This document shows, in pieces, positions 1 through 8,541 of a DNA stretch of 64,000 nucleotides. The stretch's first letter is position 1; each line of letters begins with the position of its first letter. Source of the stretch: Cytophaga sp. FL35 (lineage in GTDB: Bacteria > Bacteroidota > Bacteroidia > Flavobacteriales > Flavobacteriaceae); NCBI RefSeq assembly GCF_014349235.1, contig NZ_JACSOH010000001.1:62001-126000 (forward strand), read 5' to 3'. The notes beneath the pieces are model-generated. The model was not told where the DNA came from. It made no database searches and saw nothing but the letters and a program-made list of their open reading frames with translations. The position numbers and the translations under genes were made by a program.

Positions 1-819
1 ACGGGACATTCGGCAAGGGATGTTTTTCAACTTTTGGACAAGAAAAAAATCGACATTCAGGCCAAATCCTTTGCCATGGGCGTAAGGGCAGAACACCCTC
101 AGCACATTATCGATTCCATTCAATACCATTGTGATGGAAACCGAAATGAATTGCTTCCTGCTGCATCGTACAGTTTGGTGCATCAAGTTAAAGGTAGGGG
201 CGTTTATTCCTTTTGCATGTGCCCTGGAGGATTTATAGTTCCCGCGGCAACTGCACCGGGTGAGGTGGTTGTTAATGGCATGTCTCCCTCCAAAAGAAAT
301 AATAAATACGCCAATTCCGGTATCGTCGTTGAAATCAATATAGATGAAGATTTAAAACGATACGAAAAATTTGGTGCTTTAAGAGGGTTGGAATTTCAAA
401 AGGATTTGGAACGGCTAGCCTTTACAGCCGGTGGAAGAACGCAAACAGCACCTTCTCAACGAATGACGGATTTTGTGGAAGGCAAGCTTTCCGAAACCTT
501 AAACGATACTTCCTATCAACCAGGGTTACAAAGTGCCCCGCTCCATTCCTTGCTTCACAAACAGATCGGCAGTAGACTACGAAAAGGATTTGAAGAATTT
601 GGCAAAAAAATGAAAGGCTACTATACCGAGGAAGCCAATATAGTAGGTGTAGAATCACGTACCTCTTCGCCAGTTACCATCCCTAGAAACGATAAATTGG
701 AGCATCCCACCATTAAAGGTCTGTTCCCTTGTGGGGAAGGAGGCGGCTATGCCGGAGGTATCGTTTCCGCTGCCATGGATGGTGAACGTTGCGCAGAGGC
801 CGCCATTATTGGATTGTAA
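1..819 (+). CDS. FAD-dependent dehydrogenase, COG2509-like (5' end outside window)
   Basis: The frame is open to the first base, so only the C-terminal 272 residues are present. The visible part begins in mid-protein with TGHSARDVF, a segment I know from the uncharacterised NAD(FAD)-utilising dehydrogenases (COG2509). The tail holds GLFPCGEGGGYAGGIVSA, typical of the second half of an FAD-binding fold where the flavin is closed off. No membrane segment is visible in this part, so it is probably cytosolic. The substrate is unknown. The family call is fairly secure; the role is not. The next gene starts 53 bases downstream on the same strand with its own likely promoter. Confidence 0.75.
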   Translation, partial: TGHSARDVFQLLDKKKIDIQAKSFAMGVRAEHPQHIIDSIQYHCDGNRNELLPAASYSLVHQVKGRGVYSFCMCPGGFIVPAATAPGEVVVNGMSPSKRNNKYANSGIVVEINIDEDLKRYEKFGALRGLEFQKDLERLAFTAGGRTQTAPSQRMTDFVEGKLSETLNDTSYQPGLQSAPLHSLLHKQIGSRLRKGFEEFGKKMKGYYTEEANIVGVESRTSSPVTIPRNDKLEHPTIKGLFPCGEGGGYAGGIVSAAMDGERCAEAAIIGL

Positions 820-872
820 TTTATTTCTACCACTTGGTTAAATAAGCGTACCTTCGCGCCTTATTTTCAAGT

Positions 873-2168
873 ATGAACTTTAAAGACCTTGGCCTCGCCC
901 AACCTATTTTAAAAGCCCTTGATGCAGAAGGGTATACAACTCCTACCCCCATCCAAGAACAAGCCATTCCCATTTTGTTAAAGGGAAAGGACTTATTGGG
1001 AGTAGCCCAAACGGGTACAGGTAAAACCGCCGCTTTTAGTATTCCTATTATCCAGTTGCTTTTAGAAGAAAAAGAAGCATCTAACTCCTATAAAAAAGTA
1101 AAGGCACTGATTGTTACCCCTACAAGGGAATTGGCCCTTCAAATTGGAGAAAGTATTACAGCCTATTCGAGGTTTACCGGATTAAAAAACGCGGTCATCT
1201 TTGGCGGGGTAAAGCAAGGAAAGCAGGTAAAAGCATTGGAAAAAGGGGTGGACATCCTAGTTGCGACCCCTGGTAGGTTGTTGGACTTGATGGGACAAGG
1301 CTTTGTATCTTTTAAAGACTTGGAATATGTAGTCTTAGATGAAGCCGACCAAATGTTGGATATGGGCTTCATTCATGATATTAAAAAAATAATCGCAGCA
1401 TTACCCCCAAAACGCCAGTCGCTCTTTTTTTCGGCTACCATGCCCAAGGACATCGTGGAATTGTCCAAAAAAATGTTGGGAGATTTTGAGAGGGTCACCA
1501 TAAGGCCACAGCAAGCCACTGCCGAGCGCGTAGAACAGGGTGTTTACTACGTAAGTAAAAGAAATAAGACCCGTTTACTGATTCATTTATTAAGGGAACG
1601 ACCTAAAGATTCTACATTGGTATTCTCCCGAACCAAACACGGAGCCAATAAAATTGTAAAAAAATTAGACCAGGCAGGAATCAAGGCCGCGGCCATTCAC
1701 GGGAATAAATCGCAAACGGCCAGACAAAATGCACTTGGTGCATTCAAAGATGGTAAATTGAAAGTATTGGTGGCAACGGATATTGCCGCGAGGGGCATTG
1801 ATGTGGAAGAATTGGCCTTGGTCATTAATTTTGATTTACCCAATGTACCGGAAACCTATGTGCACCGTATTGGCCGAACCGGACGAGCCAGCGCCAGTGG
1901 TATTGCCCTATCATTCTGTGATAAGGATGAGCGACCCTATTTAAAGGATATAGAAATGTTGATCAAACAACGTGTACCTTTAATGCCGGAACATCAATTT
2001 GTTGATGATGAGCCGGAGCAGGAAAAAACTCCTGAAAAAAAACCCGCCAACAACCCCAATCCCGCAAAAAGAGGTCAGGGCCAGCGCCGAAGAAATTCAA
2101 ATTATAGAGGTAGAAATAAAAATCGCAGAAATAGAAGGCAGGGAGGTAATTCTAAAGACAAAAATTAA
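873..2168 (+). CDS. rhlE: DEAD-box ATP-dependent RNA helicase, RhlE type
   Basis: Complete 431-residue helicase with all classical motifs: Q-motif (PTPIQEQA, about 25-32), Walker A AQTGTGKT (45-52), PTRELALQI, TPGRLLDL, DEAD at 156-159, SAT near 188, ATDIAARGID, and HRIGRTGR near 331. After about residue 375 comes a lysine/arginine/asparagine-rich tail typical of RhlE-like enzymes, likely used for RNA binding. The family unwinds short RNA duplexes in ribosome assembly and mRNA turnover, often in the cold. A TACCTTCG element at 849-856 is a candidate -7 box. The gene ends 8 bases from the convergent permease gene. Assignment to the DEAD family is certain; the exact orthologue name is less so. 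Confidence 0.93.
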   Translation: MNFKDLGLAQPILKALDAEGYTTPTPIQEQAIPILLKGKDLLGVAQTGTGKTAAFSIPIIQLLLEEKEASNSYKKVKALIVTPTRELALQIGESITAYSRFTGLKNAVIFGGVKQGKQVKALEKGVDILVATPGRLLDLMGQGFVSFKDLEYVVLDEADQMLDMGFIHDIKKIIAALPPKRQSLFFSATMPKDIVELSKKMLGDFERVTIRPQQATAERVEQGVYYVSKRNKTRLLIHLLRERPKDSTLVFSRTKHGANKIVKKLDQAGIKAAAIHGNKSQTARQNALGAFKDGKLKVLVATDIAARGIDVEELALVINFDLPNVPETYVHRIGRTGRASASGIALSFCDKDERPYLKDIEMLIKQRVPLMPEHQFVDDEPEQEKTPEKKPANNPNPAKRGQGQRRRNSNYRGRNKNRRNRRQGGNSKDKN

Positions 2169-2176
2169 TTCTTAGA

Positions 2177-3205
2177 CTATAACCGCTGTTCTTGAGTATC
2201 TGCTTTTCCATATTCGTTTTTATAGATTTTCACTATTATTAGGAACAAGCTTATTAATAATGGTCCGAATATAAGTCCGATAAACCCAAATAGCGGAACC
2301 CCCACAATGACACCGATAAGCGTAATCAAGGGGTGTACATCATCCAATTTCTGTAAAATGTAAAGTCGGATAATATTATCCGTTGAGCCCACCACAATTA
2401 ATCCGTACAGGAGAATTCCCCATGCCTGAACATCATTTCCGCTGGCCAGGGTAAGAATAAAAACGGGCAGAATACCTACCAAAGTACCTATAAAGGGAAT
2501 CATGGAGCCAACAGCCACTATGGCGAACCAAAAGAAAGGATTATCAATACCAAAAATAAAGAATCCGATTAGGGCTACAATTCCCTGGGCCACAGCTACT
2601 AAAGGAATACCTAATGCATTGGAACGTACCATTGCCTGTACTTCCTTACCAATTATTCGTAAGTTCATTTTACTAATGGGGATATATTCAAACAACGACT
2701 CTTTTAATTCCTTTCTATTGGTCAACATATAGTACAACAAAAAGTACATGATAGCTATAGAAATAAACAGGTTAAAGGTGCTGCCCGCAAAAGCGGAAAC
2801 ACTTTCCGTTAACCAAGCAGATGCCCCAGATGGGTCAATCTGCGAGGTTAAATCATAGTCCACCGTTTTTTCGACAACGAAAAGTTGGTCTTTGACAATT
2901 TCAATAACACTTTCAGATTTTTCTACGGCCTTGCCCATTTTACTTCCCAACATGGCAATAAGACCTCCAACAGGAATTAATATACCAATGAAAGAAAGCA
3001 CCATTAATAAACCCGCAGCAATATTGGGGTTCCACCCTTTTTTAATCAGTTTGATCATCCACTTCCTAAAAATGACGTAAAGCGTAACCGCTCCAAGAAC
3101 TCCTGTTAAATAAGGTACAATTTCCCAAAAAATAAGACCTCCAATTACTAATATGAGAAGAAGGACAAATATTTGTCTTATGATATTTGGGTGAATTGAT
3201 TTCAT
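2177..3205 (-). CDS. AI-2E family transporter (PerM/YdiK-like permease)
   Basis: 342-residue integral membrane protein with an N-terminal hydrophobic pair of helices, a soluble stretch around residues 85-130, and a C-terminal cluster of long hydrophobic segments containing glycine-rich GTLVGILPVFIL and LIGVIVGVPLFGFIGLIFGP. This helix pattern is that of the AI-2E/PerM family. Members have been linked to autoinducer-2 export, sodium/proton antiport or unknown export; nothing here decides between them. It converges on the helicase gene and is followed divergently by an exported hydrolase gene. It is a single-gene unit as far as I can see. Confidence 0.85.
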   Translation of the reverse strand: MKSIHPNIIRQIFVLLLILVIGGLIFWEIVPYLTGVLGAVTLYVIFRKWMIKLIKKGWNPNIAAGLLMVLSFIGILIPVGGLIAMLGSKMGKAVEKSESVIEIVKDQLFVVEKTVDYDLTSQIDPSGASAWLTESVSAFAGSTFNLFISIAIMYFLLYYMLTNRKELKESLFEYIPISKMNLRIIGKEVQAMVRSNALGIPLVAVAQGIVALIGFFIFGIDNPFFWFAIVAVGSMIPFIGTLVGILPVFILTLASGNDVQAWGILLYGLIVVGSTDNIIRLYILQKLDDVHPLITLIGVIVGVPLFGFIGLIFGPLLISLFLIIVKIYKNEYGKADTQEQRL

Positions 3206-3406
3206 AAACTAAGGATATATTGGTTGCTTTTTGCTGGCCGAAATGTATACGCTACTGATGAAAACCCCTATCCTTTACACACCTATTTTTGACTGTATCC
3301 GAACGAACTTTAAAAAAAAGTAAAGTCAAGATTTTAACTTTTAATTGAATATTCTTTTGATAGGGAAATTGCTAAATTGCCAGTTATCAAACTATCATTT
3401 CCTAAA

Positions 3407-4240
3407 ATGAAAAAGAACCTATTACTTTCCAGTCTTCTATTTCTTGCCTTTGCATGCGCTTTTGCCCAAAGTCCAACTGTGATGACCTACAATATAAAGT
3501 ATGATAATAAGGAGGATCAGGTCAACAATTGGAATTTTAGAAAAGAGGCCATGGTAGATTTGATTCACAATCAGCGACCTGATGTTATAGGTATGCAAGA
3601 AGTACTTCACAGGCAATTAGAATTTTTGGATAAGGGTTTGGATAATTACGCCTATGTAGGAGTGGGCAGGGATGATGGAAAGGAAAAGGGTGAGTACTCC
3701 CCTATCTTTTACAACTCCAGCGAATATGAGGTTTTGGAATCCAACACGTTTTGGTTGTCCAGATCACCTGAAAAAGTTTCCGTAGGTTGGGATGCTTCCA
3801 TGGAAAGAATTTGCACCTATGCAAGATTTAGAGAAAAAAAGAGCCAAAAAGAATTTTGGATGTTCAATACGCATTTTGACCATAGGGGCGATAAGGCACG
3901 GAAAAAATCCGTTCGCTTAATCCTTAAAAAGATTGATGAAATAAATTCTGAAAATCTACCGGTAGTATTGACCGGAGACCTTAACCTGCTACCGGAGCAA
4001 GCGCCCATTCAGTATTTGAGCAAGAGAATGAGCGACGGTCTGGAAACTTCCAGAAAAAAGAATGAAGGTCCGCATGGCACTTTTAACGGATTTAATCTGG
4101 AGGACCCCATAAGCAATAGAATAGACTATATTTTTACCCGAGGCTTTTCTGTTAACAATTACCAGCACATAGACGAACGATTGGAGAATGATAACCATAT
4201 ATCCGATCATTTACCAGTAGTTGCTGAGTTGGTAAGGTAA
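3407..4240 (+). CDS. Exported endonuclease/exonuclease/phosphatase (EEP) family hydrolase
   Basis: I choose the ATG at 3407 because it opens a clean signal peptide (MKKNLLLSSLLFLAFACAFA then Q), whereas an in-frame TTG 30 bases upstream adds a non-signal extension. The mature part shows the EEP fold: VMTYNIKYDN at the first strand, GMQEVLHRQ with the metal-binding Glu, TGDLNLLP with the Asp/Asn pair, and ISDHLPVVAEL with the SDH catalytic triad. About 277 residues is the usual length. Members of this exported group cleave phosphodiesters or phosphomonoesters (sphingomyelinase/DNase-like). The substrate cannot be told from sequence. It probably acts in the periplasm or outside the cell. Confidence 0.87.
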   Translation: MKKNLLLSSLLFLAFACAFAQSPTVMTYNIKYDNKEDQVNNWNFRKEAMVDLIHNQRPDVIGMQEVLHRQLEFLDKGLDNYAYVGVGRDDGKEKGEYSPIFYNSSEYEVLESNTFWLSRSPEKVSVGWDASMERICTYARFREKKSQKEFWMFNTHFDHRGDKARKKSVRLILKKIDEINSENLPVVLTGDLNLLPEQAPIQYLSKRMSDGLETSRKKNEGPHGTFNGFNLEDPISNRIDYIFTRGFSVNNYQHIDERLENDNHISDHLPVVAELVR

Positions 4241-4243
4241 CTA

Positions 4244-5377
4244 TTATTTAGAAATAGATTGGCCGATGGACAGCAGGCTTTGGTGCACAAAGGCCCTTTG
4301 TTCTTTAAACTTAATATGTACCCAGTTACCTGAAAAACCCAACACCTGAAGGGAGTCCTTTAATCTAACCTCACCTATTTTGCTATATGCCGTAGCAGGC
4401 CCTTGCCTTATATTGGCTCTGGATGCCGCAATTACGGCCCATTTTCCATTAGGACTACTTTTAAGTTCAGTGTTAAGAGGTCGTTCTCTCATTTTTACGA
4501 AAGGCAAAGGATCAATTGCCCCTTTGTAACCGTCATAAATACCAAAGTGTAAATGAGGCGCGGTAGTTCTAGCATTTCCTGTATTCCCTACCAAACCTAG
4601 GGTATCTCCTACTTTTAATTTCTGACCCGTCTTAACAAGAATACTATCTAAATGGGCATAATACAGCGAAAGGCCCAAAAAACCTGTTCGTTGCCATACC
4701 TGTTTACCTCCAAGGCCTTTATTCGTCACAGAACTTACCCTACCCGAGGTCACTGCCAAAACTGGTGTTCCTCGTTCCGCAAAAACATCGATTCCCTCGT
4801 GGGACCTTCTTCCTCCGTCCCTGCTAGCTCCCCAAAAACTTATAATCGCCTTATTACTCTTTCCAAGAACAGGAAAAGCAAAAGATGGCTCCGTATATAA
4901 TTCCAACTGAAAGGGTGCTGTTCCATAGATTTCTGGCTGTACAACTAGTTTATAAATGCCATTTTTTTCCACTTTATAGGACAAATTACGCTCTCCGCTT
5001 TCGTTGGATAGGATGGAATTAAAATTTTCATCTTTTTCAAAAAGGTTGATAAAAATTTTTTTATCCAGGGTATCTGTCAGAACCTTAATGTTCAAAATTT
5101 CCCCTTTTTGCAACTCAAGTTTGTAGCTTCGAGCAACGGTACTTTTAGTATAAAAATATCCGTTCTCCACATACGGTAACGGTACTTCTAAACTATCTAA
5201 AAGACTGCGTTCAAAATCATTTTTCCAACTTGTAAATAAAAGGCTGTCCCTTTGTAAATTCCTTTCATATAATTCGCGTGCCGTTGATTGTGTGATTATA
5301 TCGGTAACCTTTCTAACTTGATTACATCCCAGTATCAAACAACAGAAAATAACCACAAATAATGACTTTAACCCCAT
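4244..5377 (-). CDS. M23 peptidase lipoprotein with C-terminal SH3-like domain
   Basis: 377 residues with a lipoprotein signal ending LILGC (Cys18). A middle beta-rich domain is followed by an M23/LytM zinc peptidase domain: HEGIDVFAERGTPVLAV gives the first His and Asp ligands and APHLHFGIYDG gives the HxH ligand pair. A bacterial SH3-like segment (ANIRQGPATAYSKIGEV) lies at the C-terminus. Such proteins cut peptide crosslinks in peptidoglycan or act as amidase activators. All zinc ligands are visible, so catalysis is likely. It is lipid-anchored in the envelope. It converges tightly (3 bases) with the EEP gene and lies downstream of a strong terminator that separates it from the hydrolase gene to its right. 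Confidence 0.88.
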   Translation of the reverse strand: MGLKSLFVVIFCCLILGCNQVRKVTDIITQSTARELYERNLQRDSLLFTSWKNDFERSLLDSLEVPLPYVENGYFYTKSTVARSYKLELQKGEILNIKVLTDTLDKKIFINLFEKDENFNSILSNESGERNLSYKVEKNGIYKLVVQPEIYGTAPFQLELYTEPSFAFPVLGKSNKAIISFWGASRDGGRRSHEGIDVFAERGTPVLAVTSGRVSSVTNKGLGGKQVWQRTGFLGLSLYYAHLDSILVKTGQKLKVGDTLGLVGNTGNARTTAPHLHFGIYDGYKGAIDPLPFVKMRERPLNTELKSSPNGKWAVIAASRANIRQGPATAYSKIGEVRLKDSLQVLGFSGNWVHIKFKEQRAFVHQSLLSIGQSISK

Positions 5378-5397
5378 ACTACCGAAAGAACAAAAAT

Positions 5398-5427
5398 GAA
5401 AAAGCCAAGTGTAGACTTGGCTTTTTC
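5398..5427 (-). terminator. Rho-independent terminator after the alpha/beta hydrolase gene
   Basis: Perfect 13-bp inverted repeat (5398-5410 and 5415-5427) around a GTAG loop, with A/T tracts on the outer edges, located 14 bases past the stop of the leftward hydrolase gene. The stem GAAAAAGCCAAGT carries the T-run when read on the minus strand. Confidence 0.85.
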
Positions 5428-5440
5428 AAATTATCAATTT

Positions 5441-6271
5441 TTACTTGCTTATAAAGTCTATAAGTAGCTCATTTAACTCTTCGGCATGAGTAATGTTAAG
5501 ACCATGTGGTGCACCTTTTATAATCTTATAAGTATTGTCTCTTATACCTTTTGCCGCCTGCTCTGCAGAGGTAGCAATAGGGACCGTCTCATCCGCATCT
5601 CCATGTACAATGAGGGTGGGCAAATCTATATTTTTAAGTTCTTCCCTAAAATCTGTATGCATCCAAGCAAGGGCCGTCTGGATGGTGGCCCTGGGAGAGG
5701 CGTGACTGGCAATTATAAAATCATAGTCTAACTGTGCTTGGCTAACTTTATCCTTATTACTATCATAGTTATAAAATCCTCTGTGAAAGTCTTTTAAAAA
5801 GCCTACACGATCACTTTGCAGTGCATTTTTTATGTCATCCAAAGCCGTTTCGGGCACCCCGTCCGGATTATCATCTTTCTCCTTGACCAAAGGAATAATT
5901 GAACTTATCAAGGCCGCTTTGGAAATTTTATTCGACCCATAATCGGTTAAATATCTAACTACCTCACCTCCGCCCATGGAAAACCCCACGATAATGGCAT
6001 CCTCAAGCTTGAGACCTTCAATTATAGTATGCAGGTCGCTAGCTAAGGACGAATAGTCATATCCATCCCATGAAACAGAGGAAATTCCAAACCCTCTACG
6101 ATCATAAGTGATACACCTGTATCCAGATTCTACTATTTTCCAAACCTGTTGTTCCCAAGATTTGCTGCTTAATGGCCAACCATGAATTAAAATTACCGGT
6201 TGCCCTTCACCGTGATCCTCATAAAATATATCTACGGATTCTTTTCCTGTTGTATTTGTTATAAATGGCAT
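5441..6271 (-). CDS. Alpha/beta hydrolase, non-haem chloroperoxidase-like
   Basis: 276 residues with the full alpha/beta hydrolase set: oxyanion region HGWPLSS (30-36), nucleophile elbow GFSMGG with Ser98, acid in HGDADETVPI and His in GAPHGL near the C-terminus. The pattern YDRRGFG...GFSMGGGEV is that of the esterase/perhydrolase group often named non-haem chloroperoxidases. These are cofactor-free esterases that can show perhydrolase activity. There is no signal peptide, so it is cytosolic. It is transcribed alone with a strong terminator downstream. The true substrate is unknown. Confidence 0.88.
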   Translation of the reverse strand: MPFITNTTGKESVDIFYEDHGEGQPVILIHGWPLSSKSWEQQVWKIVESGYRCITYDRRGFGISSVSWDGYDYSSLASDLHTIIEGLKLEDAIIVGFSMGGGEVVRYLTDYGSNKISKAALISSIIPLVKEKDDNPDGVPETALDDIKNALQSDRVGFLKDFHRGFYNYDSNKDKVSQAQLDYDFIIASHASPRATIQTALAWMHTDFREELKNIDLPTLIVHGDADETVPIATSAEQAAKGIRDNTYKIIKGAPHGLNITHAEELNELLIDFISK

Positions 6272-6379
6272 ATAAATTAATTTTTAGTTCAAGCGAAATG
6301 TAGGACCATTTAAACCCAATCATTAATGCAAAACATAAACTTGTTGCTTTGAACAAAGATTTAAGTTAGCTTTAAGTAT

Positions 6380-6742
6380 ATGGCGTACGATAGTTATATG
6401 GCCGATAGGCTACGGAATTTATTAAGGGAAAAATCCATCTATTTTGAAGAAAAGAAAATGATGGGGGGACTTTGTTTTATGGTCGATGAGAAAATGTGCT
6501 TCGGTCTCATTAGCGATAAATATGCTGATACGCCCCTATTGATGTGCCGAGTAGGACCCGAAAATTATGAGAGAGCCCTGCAAAAGCCACATTGTTCCGA
6601 AATGAACTTTACCGGACGTGCGATGAAAGGCTTTGTTTTTGTTTCCGCCGAAGGCTTGGATACCGAACAAGATTTGGAAGAGTGGGTTCAGTTTTGTTTG
6701 GACTACAACCCTATAGCCAAGAAAAGTAAAAAGAGAAAATGA
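6380..6742 (+). CDS. TfoX/Sxy N-terminal domain protein
   Basis: 120-residue protein matching the N-terminal domain of TfoX/Sxy: an early MADRLRNLL segment, a K-x-M-GGLCFMVDEKM core, then DTPLLMCRVGPENYE and GFVFVSAEG. In gamma-proteobacteria TfoX governs competence, but single-domain Bacteroidota members have no known role and the resemblance may be structural only. A TAGCTTTA element ends 5 bases before the ATG with a TTG 20 bases further upstream, so the transcript may be nearly leaderless. A perfect terminator begins at the stop codon. Confidence 0.8.
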   Translation: MAYDSYMADRLRNLLREKSIYFEEKKMMGGLCFMVDEKMCFGLISDKYADTPLLMCRVGPENYERALQKPHCSEMNFTGRAMKGFVFVSAEGLDTEQDLEEWVQFCLDYNPIAKKSKKRK

Positions 6743-6768
6743 AGAACCCTTCCGTTGGAAGGGTTCTT
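6742..6768. terminator. Bidirectional terminator between TfoX-like and alcohol dehydrogenase genes
   Basis: Perfect 12-bp inverted repeat AAGAACCCTTCC / GGAAGGGTTCTT (6742-6753 and 6757-6768) with a 3-base loop, between two convergent genes. Confidence 0.85.
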
Positions 6769-6776
6769 GGTAGAAA

Positions 6777-7832
6777 TTAACTATCTTTTAATGATTGCAT
6801 ATCAATTACAAATCGGTATTTCACATCGGACTTTACCAATCTATCATAGGCTTCATTAATATTCTGGATATTGATCATTTCAATCTCAGAGACTACATCG
6901 TTCTCCCCGCAAAAATCGAGCATTTCTTGGGTCTCTTTAATACCACCGATCATAGAACCTGCTATTCGCTTTCTTCCCATAATGATTCCGCCACCATGCA
7001 ATGACTCAAGTGGTTCTACAGCTCCGACAAGCACCATGGTCGCATCTCTTTTTAATAGAGATACATAAGGATTCATATCATGGCCCACCGGAATAGTGTT
7101 CAATAAGAAATCAAAAGAACCGGCATGTTCTTTCATTTGTTTCTCATCTTTAGAAATTAAAACCTCATCTGCGCCTAGTTTTTTTGCGTCCTCACTTTTA
7201 TTGGGAGATGTGGTTATCATTACGGTATGTGCTCCCATGGCATGGGCAAATTTGATACCCATGTGACCCAATCCTCCCAGACCGATCACGCCAACCTTAT
7301 CCCCTTTTTTTACATTCCAGTGAGACAAAGGAGACCAAGTGGTAATTCCGGCGCAAAGCAAAGGTGCAGCTGCCTTGGGGTCTAGATTTTTCGGTATATG
7401 AAGTACGAAATTTTGGTCTACCACTATTTTTTCGGAATAGCCCCCAAAAGTATGTCCTCCCAGATGTTTGTCCGGTCCATTATAAGTCATCACAGCACCT
7501 TTTTCACAATACTGTTCCAAATCATCCTTGCAAGCACTGCATGTCTGGCAAGAGTCGACCATACAACCAACCCCGACCATATCATTTACTTTAAAATTTT
7601 CTACGTTTTCACCTACTGACACTACTTTTCCTATAATTTCATGCCCAGGAACTACCGGATATTTAGAGTTTTTCCAGTCATTTCGCACTTGGTGTAAATC
7701 GCTATGGCACACGCCACAATACAATATCTCAATTTCTACATCTTCTGGAGTAGGTTTTCTTCTATTGATTACGAATGGTTCTAAATCTGCCTCTTTTGAT
7801 GAGGCAGCATATGCTTTAGTTTCTTTTGACAT
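6777..7832 (-). CDS. Zinc-dependent NAD(P) alcohol dehydrogenase (YahK/cinnamyl-alcohol type)
   Basis: 351 residues of the medium-chain dehydrogenase family. Visible are the catalytic zinc motif GVCHSDLHQV, the GHEIIGKVVSVG segment, four structural-zinc cysteines in DSCQTCSACKDDLEQYC, and the Rossmann motif GVIGLGGLGHMGIKFAHAMG. The late KYRFVIDM is typical of the YahK/AdhP-like aldehyde reductase branch. It likely reduces aldehydes with NADPH in the cytosol. It is a single gene, bounded by terminators at 6742-6768 and 7906-7929. Confidence 0.9.
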   Translation of the reverse strand: MSKETKAYAASSKEADLEPFVINRRKPTPEDVEIEILYCGVCHSDLHQVRNDWKNSKYPVVPGHEIIGKVVSVGENVENFKVNDMVGVGCMVDSCQTCSACKDDLEQYCEKGAVMTYNGPDKHLGGHTFGGYSEKIVVDQNFVLHIPKNLDPKAAAPLLCAGITTWSPLSHWNVKKGDKVGVIGLGGLGHMGIKFAHAMGAHTVMITTSPNKSEDAKKLGADEVLISKDEKQMKEHAGSFDFLLNTIPVGHDMNPYVSLLKRDATMVLVGAVEPLESLHGGGIIMGRKRIAGSMIGGIKETQEMLDFCGENDVVSEIEMINIQNINEAYDRLVKSDVKYRFVIDMQSLKDS

Positions 7833-7905
7833 ACATTTAATTTTTGAACAATCTAGGTTATTAAAAAATTTGCTAGTTGTTCAATTCAATAAATTATTGA
7901 ACAAA

Positions 7906-7929
7906 AAGCCCCACCAAATGGCGGGGCTT
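7906..7929 (-). terminator. Terminator of dps
   Basis: On the minus strand AAGCCCCGCC / GGTGGGGCTT pair over 10 bp with one G-U, loop ATTT, followed by TTTTTGT. It lies 26 bases past the dps stop. Confidence 0.8.
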
Positions 7930-7954
7930 GTATAAATCTTTAAACTTTAGTGCA

Positions 7955-8434
7955 TTAAATTTCCTCGGCCAACCAAGCTTTCATCATCCAAACCGTTTTC
8001 TCTTGTTCCGTGATAAAATCACTCATCATCGCATTGGTACCTTCATCCCCGGATTTATCCGTAGCATCTAAGATACGCCTTTCAATAACCAATAATTCCT
8101 TTAGGGAATCCACTATCAATCTAATAGAATCCTCGTCATTAGAGACATTCTTTCCCACCGGTACCTTGGATGTTTTGATATAGTCCTCAAAAGTATGTAG
8201 TGGTACGCCTCCCAAAGTTAGAATACGCTCTGCAATCATATCTACCTTTTCATTGGCATCATCATATAGTTCCTCGAATTTTGGATGCAGTTCAAAAAAA
8301 CGCTTCCCTTTAACGTTCCAATGTATACCTCTTAAATTCTGATAATATCTTTGGAAATTGGCTAAAAGTTCATTTAAATCCTCGCTTACTGTTTTAGAAT
8401 CTTTTTCACTTAATCCTATGCTATTCAATTTCAT
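7955..8434 (-). CDS. dps: Dps family ferritin-like DNA protection protein
   Basis: 159-residue, single-domain ferritin-like protein of the usual Dps length. The ferroxidase region is visible: GIHWNVKG with the first His, then HPKFEELYDDANEKVDMIAE with the His/Asp/Glu ligands supplied across the dimer interface. Dps dodecamers oxidise and store iron with hydrogen peroxide and shield DNA. The gene is divergent from oxyR with 107 bases between the start codons, the arrangement expected for a peroxide-induced target of OxyR. Confidence 0.93.
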   Translation of the reverse strand: MKLNSIGLSEKDSKTVSEDLNELLANFQRYYQNLRGIHWNVKGKRFFELHPKFEELYDDANEKVDMIAERILTLGGVPLHTFEDYIKTSKVPVGKNVSNDEDSIRLIVDSLKELLVIERRILDATDKSGDEGTNAMMSDFITEQEKTVWMMKAWLAEEI

Positions 8435-8541
8435 TTCGTTTCTATATTTTTGATTACACCATAAAATTATAAAATATCAGAGGCTTACATAATAAGTTTT
8501 ATTGATAGTTTTTATAACTTTATCGCTTTAATTTATTTACA

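Noticed and set aside
7364-7935. Several open frames antisense to the alcohol dehydrogenase gene
   Set aside because: All sit opposite a complete enzyme gene with zinc and Rossmann motifs; the last one runs through the dps terminator.
8490-8530. Possible OxyR box GATAGTTTTTATAACTTTATC between dps and oxyR
   Set aside because: Symmetry is imperfect and the region is so A/T-rich that similar matches arise by chance; not listed as a feature.
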